A stretch of 64,000 bases of DNA. Origin: CAZDKK01 sp964603725 (lineage in GTDB: Bacteria; Eisenbacteria; RBG-16-71-46; CAIMUX01; WJJG01). A program made the position numbers and the translations under genes. Within the stretch, counting starts at the first letter, position 1; every line of letters starts with the position of its first letter. The stretch is taken from the NCBI GenBank assembly GCA_964603725.1, contig CAZRWW010000015.1:18494-82493 (forward strand), given 5' to 3'. Under the pieces are notes generated by a model. The model saw only the letters and a program-made list of their open reading frames with translations, was not told the origin of the DNA and did not search any database. Shown piece by piece: positions 25,146-34,890 of this stretch.

Positions 25146-28100
25146 ATGCGGTGTCGATCGGTCGCGACGCTCCTAGCTCTCCTGTGCGGCATGGCGGCCG
25201 TCATCTGCGCGGCGCGCGGCCAGGTGCCGGCGGGTGCTGCGCCGGACAGCGCAACTGCCGTGACCCAGGCGGCGCACGCCGACTCGATCGACCAGGCGGT
25301 AGCGATGATGCGCGCGGGACGCTACGCGGAGGCCGAGGTCTTCTTGCGCGGATTCCTGGCGCGGTCCGAGTCAATCTTCGGGCCCGCATCTCCTCAGGCA
25401 GCCACGACCCTCGATCAACTCGTCATATGCCTCTGGCGCCTCGGCCGTAGCCAGACGCGGGAGACGATCGAGCTGGCCGAGCGGGCCGTCGGCCTCAAGG
25501 AGCAGCTCCACGGCCCCGATGACCCGGAGGTGGCCACGAGCCTGTTCAACCTGGGTGTGATCCGCACGATGGGCGGCGCCTTCGCCGAAGCGGATCCGAT
25601 CTTCGCGCGCGTGCTCGCCATTCGGGAGGCGCACTTCCCGCCCGGGCACCACACGATCATCTCCTCGATCAACGCGCTGGCCAACGTCAAGGCCTACAGC
25701 ACCGACTACGCGGGGGCGCTGCCGCTCTACCGGCGTTCGCTGGAGATGGCCGAGACGTGGGGTGGGACGCTGGATCCGCAGGCGGTCAACATCCGCGGCA
25801 ACGTGGCCTCCGCGCTGATCGAGCTGGGCGAGTACACCGAGGCGCAGACACTCCTGCGCGGGCAGATTGACCTGCTCGAGGGCGAGGAGATGGTGACCGA
25901 GGATCTCGCCTACGCTTACAGCCTCCTGGCCGGGCTCTACTTTCGCATCGGCGATCATCAGGAGGCCGTGCCCCTGCGGCTGCGCTGTCTCGAAATCCGT
26001 GAGGCGATACACCCCGAGGGGCATCCGCGGATCGCCGAGTCTCTGCTCAATCTGGGCAGCGAGCAACACATGCTCGGTAACCACGCCGAGGCGCTGTCCC
26101 ACGCGGAACGTGGCCGGGCGATCTGGGAAGGAAACTACGGGCCGGATCACCCGCACCTGGGGAGCTTCTTGGAGCTCCAGGGACGCATCGCGCAGGCCAC
26201 GGGCGACCTGTCCGAGGCGCGGCGCCTCACCGAACGCGTCCTGGCGCTGCGGGAGCGGGGTTTCGGTTCGGAGAGCCCGCACGTGGGCGAAGTGCTGCGA
26301 AGTCTGGCCGGCATCGAGCGCGAGGACGGGAACCTGGATCGAGCGCGCGAGCACCTCATGCGCGCACTGGCGATCGGCGAGCGGCAGCTCGTACGCGGCC
26401 ACCCCTGGACCGCGGCGTACGCCAGCGATCTGGCGCGCGTGGAACTCCTGGATGGCAATCTGACGCGCGCTGCCGAGCTGGCATTGGAGGCGGAGCGCGG
26501 GTCGCGCGAGCACCTGCGGCTGACCATGGGGGCCTTGCCGGAACGGCAGGCGCTCACGTACGCGCAACAGCGCAGCGGAGGGCTGGACCTGCTGCTGTCG
26601 CTGCTGGACGTGCTCGATGACGCTGGACGATTCGCGGTGGAGGCTCTGGACGCGGTTGTGCGGTCCAGAGCGCTTGTCCTGGATGAGATGGCTGCCCGCA
26701 ACCGGTGCCTGGCGCTGTCGGCCAGCGCAGGCACGGCTGACCGGGTGATTGCGCTTCGTCACGCTAGCACCAGGCTCGCCAACCTCTACGTTCAGGGGCC
26801 GGGGGATCACGACGCCGAGACCTACGAGCGCATGCTCGACGTTGCCCGCCGGACCATGGAGGATGCTGAGCGGTCCCTGTCCGAGGCCGGCGCGCCGTTG
26901 CTGTCCGGGCCGGCCACGCCGGATGTGGGCTGGCTCGAGGTTCGACGCAGTCTGCCGGCCGGCAGCGCGCTCGTTTCCTACATCCTGTACGAGCACGCCG
27001 GCGATGGTCGCAGCGGGCATAGAGGCGGCCACCCGGCCTATCGCGTGTTCGTGCAAGGGCCGGCGGGTGGTGCTCCGGTGCAGATTGACATGGGGTCAGC
27101 CGCGAAGCTCGACGCGCTCATCGCCGCGTGGCAGAGCGAGGTCGCACTGGGGGCTCTGCGCACCGACCGCTCCGGCGTGGAGGCGCTGGCAGCCTACGAG
27201 CGGGCAGGGACGGCGCTGCGCGCGGCGGTCTGGGACCCGGTCGTCGAGCACCTGAGGGACGTCGAGCGCGTCTTCGTGGTCCCGGACGGCCAGATCCACC
27301 TGGTCAATCTATCGGCACTGCCCGACGACGCCGGCGGGTACCTCCTCGAATCGGGTCCGATCTTTCACTGTCTATCCGCCGAGCGGGAGCTGGCTCAGCT
27401 CCCGCCAGTGCTCCCCGTCGCTGGTGGGGCCCTCGTGCTGGGCGCACCCGACTTCGAGCGTGCGCGTGCCTCTGCTGCGGTTGATCCGCCTGGTGCTCAG
27501 CCGCAGGACCGGGGGGAGGAGCCTGCGGGTCCGCTCTTCCGTGGCCAGCGCCCCGAGTGCGGGGTACTGCGCGGGCTGCGCTTCGCGCCGCTGCCGGGCA
27601 GCCTCTCGGAGGTTCAGGAGGTGGCAGCGCTGTGGGAGGTGCGATTGAGGAGCGACGGCGAAGCCGCAGGCCGCGCCGAGGGCGCCGCGGTCGTCCTGCG
27701 CACAGGGGCGGAAGCGAGCGAGGAAGCGCTCAAGCGCCTGGCGCCGGGCAGCCGGCTCTTGCACGTGGCTACACACGGCTACTTCCTCAACGGCGAGTGC
27801 CCATCCGGTCTGGTCGGCAGCCGGGGCATCGGCCTGCTGGCACCCGCGGACGGGCCTCCGGTCGGCGAACGGCTCGAATCAGGGCCCGTCGGGGAGGAGC
27901 CCGAGGAGCGGCCGGGCGTGCCAGCGCCACGGCTGCAACCCGCCGTTCAGAACCCACTGCTGCTCTCGGGGCTCGCCCTCGCGGGCGCCAATCGGCGCGA
28001 CGAGTCGGGAAGCGAAGGCGAAGATGGGATTCTGACCGCGCAGGAAATCGCGGCGTTGGATCTCACCGCCGTTCGCTGGGCTGTGCTCTCGGCCTGCGAA

Positions 28101-28385
28101 ACGGGCACCGGAGAGGTGCTCAGCGGCGAGGGGGTCTTCGGGCTGCGGCGGGCGTTTCGCATCGCCGGGGTCCGCACGCTGGTCACGAGCCTGTGGGCCG
28201 TGCGCGACGACGACACGCGCGGCTGGATGCGAGCCTTCTATCGAGGGCTCGCCGAGCGTGGGCTGGCCACGATCGACGCTGTCCGCGAGGCGAGCTTGTC
28301 GAGCCTGCGCGAGCGGCGGGCGCGCGGCGAGTCGACCCATCCTTTCTACTGGGCAGCGTTCCTGGCGTCGGGCGACTGGCGCTAG
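25146..28385 (+). CDS. Exported TPR-CHAT (caspase-like) protein
   Basis: 1079 residues; GGGGGAG lies 7 bp before ATG. The signal peptide MRCRSVATLLALLCGMAAVICA is followed by about ten tetratricopeptide units (residues about 50-480), for example VATSLFNLGVIRTMGG, HPRIAESLLNLGSEQHMLGN and SPHVGEVLRSLAGIERE, in the Kinesin-light-chain style. A linker leads to a CHAT domain (about 620-1079), a caspase-fold protease. The catalytic histidine is His877 in LLHVATHGYF and the cysteine is Cys984 in LSACETGTGEV, followed by the family hallmark GVRTLVTSLWAVRD. TPR-CHAT proteins act as effectors or processing proteases. An exported one next to a sigma/kinase pair is less usual. Targets unknown; the neighbouring secreted proteins are candidates. 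Confidence 0.9.
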   Translation: MRCRSVATLLALLCGMAAVICAARGQVPAGAAPDSATAVTQAAHADSIDQAVAMMRAGRYAEAEVFLRGFLARSESIFGPASPQAATTLDQLVICLWRLGRSQTRETIELAERAVGLKEQLHGPDDPEVATSLFNLGVIRTMGGAFAEADPIFARVLAIREAHFPPGHHTIISSINALANVKAYSTDYAGALPLYRRSLEMAETWGGTLDPQAVNIRGNVASALIELGEYTEAQTLLRGQIDLLEGEEMVTEDLAYAYSLLAGLYFRIGDHQEAVPLRLRCLEIREAIHPEGHPRIAESLLNLGSEQHMLGNHAEALSHAERGRAIWEGNYGPDHPHLGSFLELQGRIAQATGDLSEARRLTERVLALRERGFGSESPHVGEVLRSLAGIEREDGNLDRAREHLMRALAIGERQLVRGHPWTAAYASDLARVELLDGNLTRAAELALEAERGSREHLRLTMGALPERQALTYAQQRSGGLDLLLSLLDVLDDAGRFAVEALDAVVRSRALVLDEMAARNRCLALSASAGTADRVIALRHASTRLANLYVQGPGDHDAETYERMLDVARRTMEDAERSLSEAGAPLLSGPATPDVGWLEVRRSLPAGSALVSYILYEHAGDGRSGHRGGHPAYRVFVQGPAGGAPVQIDMGSAAKLDALIAAWQSEVALGALRTDRSGVEALAAYERAGTALRAAVWDPVVEHLRDVERVFVVPDGQIHLVNLSALPDDAGGYLLESGPIFHCLSAERELAQLPPVLPVAGGALVLGAPDFERARASAAVDPPGAQPQDRGEEPAGPLFRGQRPECGVLRGLRFAPLPGSLSEVQEVAALWEVRLRSDGEAAGRAEGAAVVLRTGAEASEEALKRLAPGSRLLHVATHGYFLNGECPSGLVGSRGIGLLAPADGPPVGERLESGPVGEEPEERPGVPAPRLQPAVQNPLLLSGLALAGANRRDESGSEGEDGILTAQEIAALDLTAVRWAVLSACETGTGEVLSGEGVFGLRRAFRIAGVRTLVTSLWAVRDDDTRGWMRAFYRGLAERGLATIDAVREASLSSLRERRARGESTHPFYWAAFLASGDWR

Positions 28386-28552
28386 AGGCGCTCCTCCCCG
28401 CCGCCCACCTACCCCTCGACCCCGACCGATCCCGCCCCTGCCCACCGACTCTCCCTGTTCGGTTCGCGAGCCTCGCTCGTCTCTTGCCCTTGGAACCAAT
28501 CCATCATCCGTAGAGAGGCGATGATCCAATCCTTCTGCAGCAGGAGTAGGCC

Positions 28553-31489
28553 ATGATTGCTAACTACCTTCCCCAGAGGACATTGCTGGTCTTGGCGGTC
28601 GCTGTCGTCGTAGTGGTCGGACTGCCGGCCGCACCTTCCGCTCAGGTCAGCTCCACCGCGTTCACCTACCAGGGTGAGTTGAAGGATGAGGGGGTCGGGG
28701 TCAATTCCTCGGTCGCCCGCTTCAACTTCCGCCTGTGGGATGCTGAAACGGCCGGCCATCAACTCGGCAGCGACTGGGTCGTGCGGCCGGTCGAGATCGC
28801 CGATGGCATCTTCACCGTCCTGGTCGACTTCGGCGAGGAGGCCTTCAACGGCCAGGTGCGCTGGCTCGAGATCGGTGTCGATCCGTCCGGTGGACTCAAT
28901 TACACCTGGATGACACCCCGTCAGCCGCTGACCGCGACGCCCACCGCGCTGCATGCGCTGCACGGTGGGGACAACCCCTGGACGATCACGGGCAACGACA
29001 TCACCTTCACGACCGGCAATGTGGGCATCGGGACGACGTCTCCCACGTCGAAGTTGCATGTGCAGGCCTACAGCACCGAGCCGGTTGTGAAGGGTGTTTC
29101 GCTGGAGCACGGCAGCGACTACGGCTACGGCGTACTAGGTCAGGTCGCCGGCACGCGCGGCAACGGTGTCCGCGGCGAGGCCCCCAACGCCAGCGGCACG
29201 GCGGTGGGCGTGCAGGGAACCGCCGCCTCCCCGAGCGGCATCGCGGTCCGGGGCCACAACGAAGCAACCACGGGTAACGCCATCGGTGTCTACGGCCGCA
29301 GTGACAGCCCGGCGGGTTACGCCGGCTACTTCTTCGGACGGGGCTACTTTGACGGCTGGCTCGGCATCGGCGAGCTGAACCCCTCGAGCGCGCTCGACGT
29401 GAACGGTGCGGTGTCAATGAACGGCTTCCAGCTCGACACCGCGACCCAGGACGGGTACGTGCTCACCTCGAATGCCAACGGCCGCGGTAGCTGGCAACCG
29501 GCGCCAGCAACCGGCGGCTACTGGGAACCGGGCGAGGGGTGGATCTACTACGACGATGGCGACGTGGGCATCGGTACCAATGAAGCGGACGCCCCGCTGC
29601 ACGTGCGGGGCACGGGCACAGATCCCGTGCTCCGGGTTGAGTCCTACGACAGCGGCGCCGCCAGCGGTCAGGGCATCTATGCGGAGCTCGAGGACGGCGC
29701 CGGCAAGGCCATCTACGGCTCGGCGCTATCCGTCACAGACGCTACATTCGGCGTCTTCGGCGATGTCTACTCGGCGTCGGGTCACGGCGTGTACGGCTAC
29801 AACGGAGCGACGCCGGGCGGCGGCTCGGGCGTGCAGGGCCGTGCGATCGGCGAACAGAGCGCGGCTGTGCTGGCGATTCACGCGAAGACCACCGGCTCCG
29901 GCAAGGCCTTCTTCGGTCGCAGCGACAGCCCCGACGGCTTCGGCGGTTACTTCATGGGCAAGGGCTACTTCAGCGGCAACGTCGGCATCGGCACGACCAG
30001 CCCGGCGGAGAAACTGGACGTTGACGGCACCGTCAAGATGAACGGCTTCAAGCTCGCCGCGGCACCGCAGGACGGCTATGTGCTCACGTCGAATGCCGCG
30101 GGGCAGGGCACCTGGCAGCCGGCCAGCGACGGACTGTGGTCCCCGGGCACGAGCGGCAAGATCTACTACAACGGCGGCAACGTCGGCATCGGGATCAGCA
30201 ATCCCAACTCGCCCCTGTCCGTGAGCGGACAGATTGAGTCCAACACTCTGTACACGAACACGATCGATGCCAACTCCCTCAAGCTGCGCGACACGCCCAC
30301 GGTCGGCCACGTGCTGACGTGCATGGATGCTCAGGGCAACTCGGAGTGGCAGCCGGCCGCCGACGTCTACTGGGATCCGGGAGCGGGTGGCGCCATCTAC
30401 TATATGGGCGGCAACGTGGGGATCGGCACCTCGTACCCGACCTCGAAGCTGGATGTGAGCGGGACGTTGGAGGCCAACGGTCTGAAGATCCCTATCTCCC
30501 CGCAGTCCGGCTACGTCCTCACCTCGGACGCCTCCGGCAATGGCACGTGGCAGCCGCCGGCGGGCGGGTTGACGCTGCCCTACAGCGGATCGACCAGCTC
30601 GACCAGCTCTGCGTTCAGCGTGACGAACACGGGCACGGGCGTTGGCGCGCATGCCATATTCGGCAAGATCGACAACACAGGCGGAAGTGCGGACGCCGCG
30701 GCGGGCTACTTCTGGGCCGCCACGCACGGCCATGCCATCTACGCCAAGAGCGACGGTGGCTCCACAGTCTATGCCTATAACTCAGATACGGGCAGCGCGG
30801 TCTATGGGAGTGTCGGCGGCTCGCAGTCCGCAGGCGGCGAGTTCCGCGCCAGCGGCTCCCAGAGCCACGGGATCAAGGGCATTGCCACGGGCGAAGCCGG
30901 CCATGGCGTCTACGCCACCGCCTCCGGCGGCGGCGCGGCCCTGATGGCCGAGGCCACGGGCAACAGCACGATCGGCCTGGTGGCGAAGGGCTCCAGCCAG
31001 GCCGGCAAGTTCTACGGCAACGTCGCGATCTACGACTACACCACCGAGGACATCGTGCTCGAGCTGGGCAAGGGCCTCGACTATGCCGAGGGCTTCGACA
31101 TCACCGCCACCGATCAGGCCAGTGTCGCCCCCGGCACCGTGCTGGTGATCGACCCGCAGGACCCGGGGCGACTGGCGCAGAGCCGCAGGGCGTACGACCG
31201 GCGGGTGGCTGGCATTGTGGCCGGCGCCAACGGCCTGGGCTCGGGCGTGCGGCTAGGTGCCGGCACCTTCGACCGTGACGTCGCCCTGGCAGGCCGCGTC
31301 TACTGCAACGTCATCGCCGTGGACGAGGACATCGAGCCGGGCGACCTGCTCACGACCGCCGATCTCCCGGGCTACGCAATGGAGGTCCGGGACCATGTGC
31401 GTGCGCAGGGGGCCATCCTGGGCAAGGCCATGGGCCGACTGACCAAGGGCGAGCGGGGTCAGATTCTGGTGCTCGTCACGCTGCAGTAG
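28553..31489 (+). CDS. Secreted tail-fibre-like repeat protein
   Basis: 978 residues. The signal peptide TLLVLAVAVVVVVGLPAAPSA is followed by a beta domain (SSTAFTYQGELKDEGVGV), then at least five repeats built around GNVGIGTTSPTSKLHV, each linked to MNGFQLDTATQDGYVLTSNA and a GTWQPA unit. These GIGTxxP repeats occur in phage tail fibres and in large surface proteins. The middle is Gly/Ser/Ala-rich (HGVYGYNGATPGGGSG). The last 130 residues (LDYAEGFDITATDQ, RRVAGIVAGANGLGSGV, GDLLTTADLPGYAMEV) resemble C-terminal autoproteolytic or trimerisation modules of fibre proteins, with low certainty. It is followed after 13 bp by the C10 protease gene, so the two are probably co-expressed. Confidence 0.75.
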   Translation: MIANYLPQRTLLVLAVAVVVVVGLPAAPSAQVSSTAFTYQGELKDEGVGVNSSVARFNFRLWDAETAGHQLGSDWVVRPVEIADGIFTVLVDFGEEAFNGQVRWLEIGVDPSGGLNYTWMTPRQPLTATPTALHALHGGDNPWTITGNDITFTTGNVGIGTTSPTSKLHVQAYSTEPVVKGVSLEHGSDYGYGVLGQVAGTRGNGVRGEAPNASGTAVGVQGTAASPSGIAVRGHNEATTGNAIGVYGRSDSPAGYAGYFFGRGYFDGWLGIGELNPSSALDVNGAVSMNGFQLDTATQDGYVLTSNANGRGSWQPAPATGGYWEPGEGWIYYDDGDVGIGTNEADAPLHVRGTGTDPVLRVESYDSGAASGQGIYAELEDGAGKAIYGSALSVTDATFGVFGDVYSASGHGVYGYNGATPGGGSGVQGRAIGEQSAAVLAIHAKTTGSGKAFFGRSDSPDGFGGYFMGKGYFSGNVGIGTTSPAEKLDVDGTVKMNGFKLAAAPQDGYVLTSNAAGQGTWQPASDGLWSPGTSGKIYYNGGNVGIGISNPNSPLSVSGQIESNTLYTNTIDANSLKLRDTPTVGHVLTCMDAQGNSEWQPAADVYWDPGAGGAIYYMGGNVGIGTSYPTSKLDVSGTLEANGLKIPISPQSGYVLTSDASGNGTWQPPAGGLTLPYSGSTSSTSSAFSVTNTGTGVGAHAIFGKIDNTGGSADAAAGYFWAATHGHAIYAKSDGGSTVYAYNSDTGSAVYGSVGGSQSAGGEFRASGSQSHGIKGIATGEAGHGVYATASGGGAALMAEATGNSTIGLVAKGSSQAGKFYGNVAIYDYTTEDIVLELGKGLDYAEGFDITATDQASVAPGTVLVIDPQDPGRLAQSRRAYDRRVAGIVAGANGLGSGVRLGAGTFDRDVALAGRVYCNVIAVDEDIEPGDLLTTADLPGYAMEVRDHVRAQGAILGKAMGRLTKGERGQILVLVTLQ

Positions 31490-31502
31490 GAAGGGGGAAG
31501 TC

Positions 31503-33074
31503 ATGACTTGGCGACTGCAAGCGAGCGACCTTCTGCGGTCGAGCCTGCTCGTGACGGCGGCGATTCTCGGGGTGGGTCCGACGGTCTTCGCGGCCCATGC
31601 CGCGACAGCCACCACCGATGAAGCCCGCCTGGCGGCACAGAACTACGTGGCGATGATCCTCGAGAAGGACAGCTCCTGGGGCGACTACGAGACAGCGCGC
31701 GTCGTGTCGATCGAGCCCTTCATGCGCGCTGATCGCCAGTTGGGATACCTCTGCGCGGTCGAACCGGTGGGCTACCTCGTGTTGGGTCTGTACAAGGACC
31801 TGACGCCCGTCCGGATCTATTCCTATCGGTCAAGCCTGGATCCGCTGGCCGAGGATGGGTTGACGGACCTGATCAAGGACAACCTCGAGGCATTGTACGA
31901 CTACCTTGGCACGGGGCTGGGTCACCCGCTCGGTACCAATGACGACCTGCGCAGCCTCCTGGTACGGGATTTCCGCGCCACCTGGGCGGCCTTGACCGAT
32001 CCTGGCTTCGACCCGGCGCTCTACCGGGACGACCGGGATCTGCGATCGGCCGGCATGGACTACCAGGAAGGCGAGACCCTGCTCGACATCACCTGGTATC
32101 AGAAGCCGCCATACAACGACCACTGTCCCGACCGGGGCTGCGAGTGGCCAAACCATGGGTACTACAACACCAACGCCGTGACCGGCTGTGTCGCCACGGC
32201 CGGTGCCATGGTTCTCAAGTACTACAACTGGCCCCCGGGTGGTGTGGGAACGCCCTACAACGATGGCTACGACTGGTGGTACATGGGCGAGTCGTACCGG
32301 TACAACAGCGGCACCGGTCAGATGGAAGTGCGAGTCGACGGGCAGTGGCGCGCGGCCACCAGCCAGGAGATCTACGCGGTGGCTCAGGTCAGCTCGCACG
32401 TGGGCATAGCGGTGGACATGGATTACGGGTGCGGCGGCTCGAGCGCCCACACCTACGACCTGGAGGGGGCCTTCCAAGGTCCCTTCCGCATGGACGACGA
32501 GTGCGACGTCTGGTACATGGACGGCCACAATTACACCGATCGTTGGGAGATGCTCAAGCGCGAGTTCAACGCCAATCGACCCGTCGTCCATCGCATCCCG
32601 GGCCACGCAGTCGTGTCCGATGGGTGGCGCGTCCAAGATGTCGGCGGAGTCCCGACGGATCAGGTCCACATCGTCTACGGGCACAACGGGAGCAACGACG
32701 GCTGGTGGGCTCTCGACGAGGTCCCGGGCAGCGTGTGGCTGGAGGACTACTTCGTGCGGGAGATCTGGCCCGAGAGAAGCATCCATAGCACCCTGGCCGC
32801 GAGCTACGCCGCGACGGACCTCTACCGCTACTTCGACCGCGACGCCTCCGGCCCGCGGTCGAACTTCGAGGCGGGGCAACGACTGCAGGTGCTGACGTCC
32901 GGTTTCCTGCTCACCAACACGGGGACGGGCGCCACAGACGAGATCGTTTTCAACGGGGCTCCGCACGACGAAATGCGGATCTTCATGAACGGTGATCCCA
33001 TGGGCGATCCGCGCATCAACGTCGTCGACGGCCAGCTCAAGGTCCTGGCCGGCGGTCAGATCGCGATCTACTAG
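31503..33074 (+). CDS. Secreted C10-family (streptopain-like) cysteine protease
   Basis: 523 residues; GGGGGAAG before ATG. It has a signal peptide (about 1-33), a prodomain (about 34-200) with DEARLAAQNYVAMILE, which resembles the Spi/C10 propeptide, and the papain-like catalytic domain. Cys229 sits in GCVATAGAMVLKYYNWP, nearly identical to the streptopain active-site phrase. His368 sits in PGHAVVSDGWR. A beta sandwich of about 110 residues follows (FEAGQRLQVLTSGFLL, LKVLAGGQIAIY), probably the secretion or surface module, without a FlgD tail. C10 proteases are known from Streptococcus and Bacteroides. Co-transcribed with the fibre-like gene (13 bp) and the next gene (10 bp). Confidence 0.9.
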   Translation: MTWRLQASDLLRSSLLVTAAILGVGPTVFAAHAATATTDEARLAAQNYVAMILEKDSSWGDYETARVVSIEPFMRADRQLGYLCAVEPVGYLVLGLYKDLTPVRIYSYRSSLDPLAEDGLTDLIKDNLEALYDYLGTGLGHPLGTNDDLRSLLVRDFRATWAALTDPGFDPALYRDDRDLRSAGMDYQEGETLLDITWYQKPPYNDHCPDRGCEWPNHGYYNTNAVTGCVATAGAMVLKYYNWPPGGVGTPYNDGYDWWYMGESYRYNSGTGQMEVRVDGQWRAATSQEIYAVAQVSSHVGIAVDMDYGCGGSSAHTYDLEGAFQGPFRMDDECDVWYMDGHNYTDRWEMLKREFNANRPVVHRIPGHAVVSDGWRVQDVGGVPTDQVHIVYGHNGSNDGWWALDEVPGSVWLEDYFVREIWPERSIHSTLAASYAATDLYRYFDRDASGPRSNFEAGQRLQVLTSGFLLTNTGTGATDEIVFNGAPHDEMRIFMNGDPMGDPRINVVDGQLKVLAGGQIAIY

Positions 33075-33084
33075 GAGGCTGATC

Positions 33085-33660
33085 ATGTCCAGAGAAATGC
33101 GGCCCGCTCCTGGAGTGGTTCTGGTGTGCTTGGCGCTGGCTCTGTGCTGCGCTGCATGGCCTGCGCGGGCGGACCTGTCGCTCACCTGGCACACCATCGA
33201 CGCCGGGGGCCTCACCCTCGGCGCGGGCGGCACCTACTCGTTGGGCGGCACCGCAGGGCAGCCGGACGCGGGCGTGGCCCTCGGAGGCCACTACCATTTG
33301 GGGGGCGGCTTCTGGCGCGGCGGACAGGGCTTCAGCGGCGTGGGAGAGTGCCCCGGCCCCGAACAGGAGCTCCCTGTTCCGGTGGCGTTCCGCGTGCTGA
33401 CCGATGATCCCAACCCTTTCACGACCCAGACGAGCATCCGTCTGGATCTGCCCGAAGGGCGGCCAGTCGACGCATGCATTTTCGATCACACCGGACGTCT
33501 GGTGAATCGCATCTACGAGGGCTGGCTGCCACCGGGCAGGCACAACCTGGTGTGGACCGGGAACTCCGCCAGCGGCCGACAAGTGCCGACCGGGATCTAC
33601 CTGCTCCAGATGCGGGTGGGCGACCACACCACACGCAAGCGACTGGTCTTCTTCAAGTAG
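33085..33660 (+). CDS. Small secreted protein with FlgD-like tail
   Basis: 191 residues; AGGAGG 7 bp before ATG. The signal peptide PGVVLVCLALALCCAAWPARA is followed by SLTWHTIDAGG, then GTYSLGGTAGQPDAG and GGHYHLGGGFWRG, a short glycine-rich beta segment common at the N-terminus of secreted proteins in such genomes. The remaining residues are a FlgD-like domain (DDPNPFTTQTSIRL, GRHNLVWTGNSASG) ending KRLVFFK. Last gene of the fibre/C10 operon. It may be an accessory surface protein; function unknown. Confidence 0.75.
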   Translation: MSREMRPAPGVVLVCLALALCCAAWPARADLSLTWHTIDAGGLTLGAGGTYSLGGTAGQPDAGVALGGHYHLGGGFWRGGQGFSGVGECPGPEQELPVPVAFRVLTDDPNPFTTQTSIRLDLPEGRPVDACIFDHTGRLVNRIYEGWLPPGRHNLVWTGNSASGRQVPTGIYLLQMRVGDHTTRKRLVFFK

Positions 33661-33705
33661 GTCTCTTCTTCAGATCAGCCCGTCTCATCCTGGCGAGGAT
33701 GACCA

Positions 33706-33736
33706 GCGGCCACCCCCCGCGACGGAGGGTGGCCGC
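33706..33736 (+). terminator. Hairpin ending the C10 operon
   Basis: GCGGCCACCC (33706-33715) pairs perfectly with GGGTGGCCGC (33727-33736), 46 bp past the stop. There is no T-run. The rest of the 333-bp gap to the next gene shows no recognisable element. Confidence 0.55.
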
Positions 33737-33993
33737 ATCACGCTCCAGCCGGCCGCCCGATCGATCTTCTCCCGTTGGTCAAGGGGTGTGCGTGCGAGGG
33801 ACGCAATCCAGTTTCAAGCGCCGGTATGGTGCGCCAAGAGCGGATCAGCACGATACTCGAGACTTCCTGGAACCGGATCGCTTTCGGGCAGTACTGCGAG
33901 TGCATTGAATCGCCAACATGTTCCGAGTCGCCCGAGGGGCCGACCGGAGCGGATAAAGGCTCGTTCGCGTGTTCTGAAACAGAGAGGTGCTCT

Positions 33994-34722
33994 ATGTTCA
34001 TCGTACACAGCCGCTTCTTGCGTCTTGCGCTCGTCACCCTGGCGGCCGTCGCCAGCGTCGCGCTCCTGAACGCCGGCCCTGCCGGCGCGGTTGAAACCAT
34101 CGTCCTGCGCAGCGGCAATGCTCTCCCGGGCAACCCGGATCCCTACATCAACGTGCTCGTGGGCAGCGGGGGCACGGCCCTGTCGCCGAACCCGTTCATG
34201 CCCAGCCACTTCGCCGAGGCCTGCGCCGGCCCCAGCGCGGTGGTCATCTCCCAGCCGATCTCGCCTTGGGTTCAGCACCTCGAGTGCGATCTCGAGGCCA
34301 AGTGGATTGGCATCGATGCCCTCGCCACGCCGGCGTCGGCGCTCTACTGCCAGCCCTTCGAGATCGAGACAGCCTGCATCGAGCGGGCGACGCTCCAGAT
34401 CTGCTGGGCGGCCGACGACAATATCGGCGACCAGCTCTTCGGCGGCGGCAACCCGGAGGGGGTCTTCGTGAACGGCGTGGCGGTCACTCCCATGATCACC
34501 GGCGGCAGCTACGCCGCGCAGACCCAGTCCCTGGTGACCGATATTGCGAGCCTGGTGTCCACCGGGATGAACTACCTCCAGATCTACAACCGCGACGCGG
34601 CCTTCGTCGTCAGCGGCGTGATTTACAGCGCCACGATCGAGATCTACGAGTGCGCGGTCCCCGCGGAGACCTCGACCTGGGGCGCGGTCAAGTCGCTGTT
34701 CGACACCCGCGAGCGGCAGTAG
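33994..34722 (+). CDS. Secreted protein ending in the TWG-x-x-KSLF tail motif
   Basis: 242 residues; AGAGAGGTG before ATG. The signal peptide is FLRLALVTLAAVASVALLNA. The body (about 30-225) is a beta-rich domain with LPGNPDPYINVLVGSGG and four or more cysteines (ACAGPS, HLECDLEAKW, ETACIERATLQICW). It looks like a carbohydrate-binding or choice-of-anchor domain. The protein ends ETSTWGAVKSLFDTRERQ. A very similar end, EATWGRIKSLYR, closes the protein at 44586-45830. Neither has a FlgD tail, so this could be a second sorting signal. Family not recognised. Confidence 0.7.
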   Translation: MFIVHSRFLRLALVTLAAVASVALLNAGPAGAVETIVLRSGNALPGNPDPYINVLVGSGGTALSPNPFMPSHFAEACAGPSAVVISQPISPWVQHLECDLEAKWIGIDALATPASALYCQPFEIETACIERATLQICWAADDNIGDQLFGGGNPEGVFVNGVAVTPMITGGSYAAQTQSLVTDIASLVSTGMNYLQIYNRDAAFVVSGVIYSATIEIYECAVPAETSTWGAVKSLFDTRERQ

Positions 34723-34751
34723 CCCGCGGGCGGCTCTGGGTTGGACCGGTT

Positions 34752-34783
34752 CGGGGCCGTGGCGCTCGTTCGCCACGGCCCCG
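34752..34783. terminator. Perfect 13-bp hairpin between convergent genes
   Basis: CGGGGCCGTGGCG (34752-34764) pairs with CGCCACGGCCCCG (34771-34783) around CTCGTT, between the stop at 34722 and the convergent OPT gene stop at 34891. It probably acts as a bidirectional terminator. Confidence 0.75.
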
Positions 34784-34890
34784 ACGCATTTGGGTTGCAT
34801 GCTCGGGCCGGTCCATGGAAGGTGCGGCCCGGGGGATCGGACCGGAACGCCGAGAGGGCAGACTGACGGAGCTTAGCCCTTTTCCCGCCG

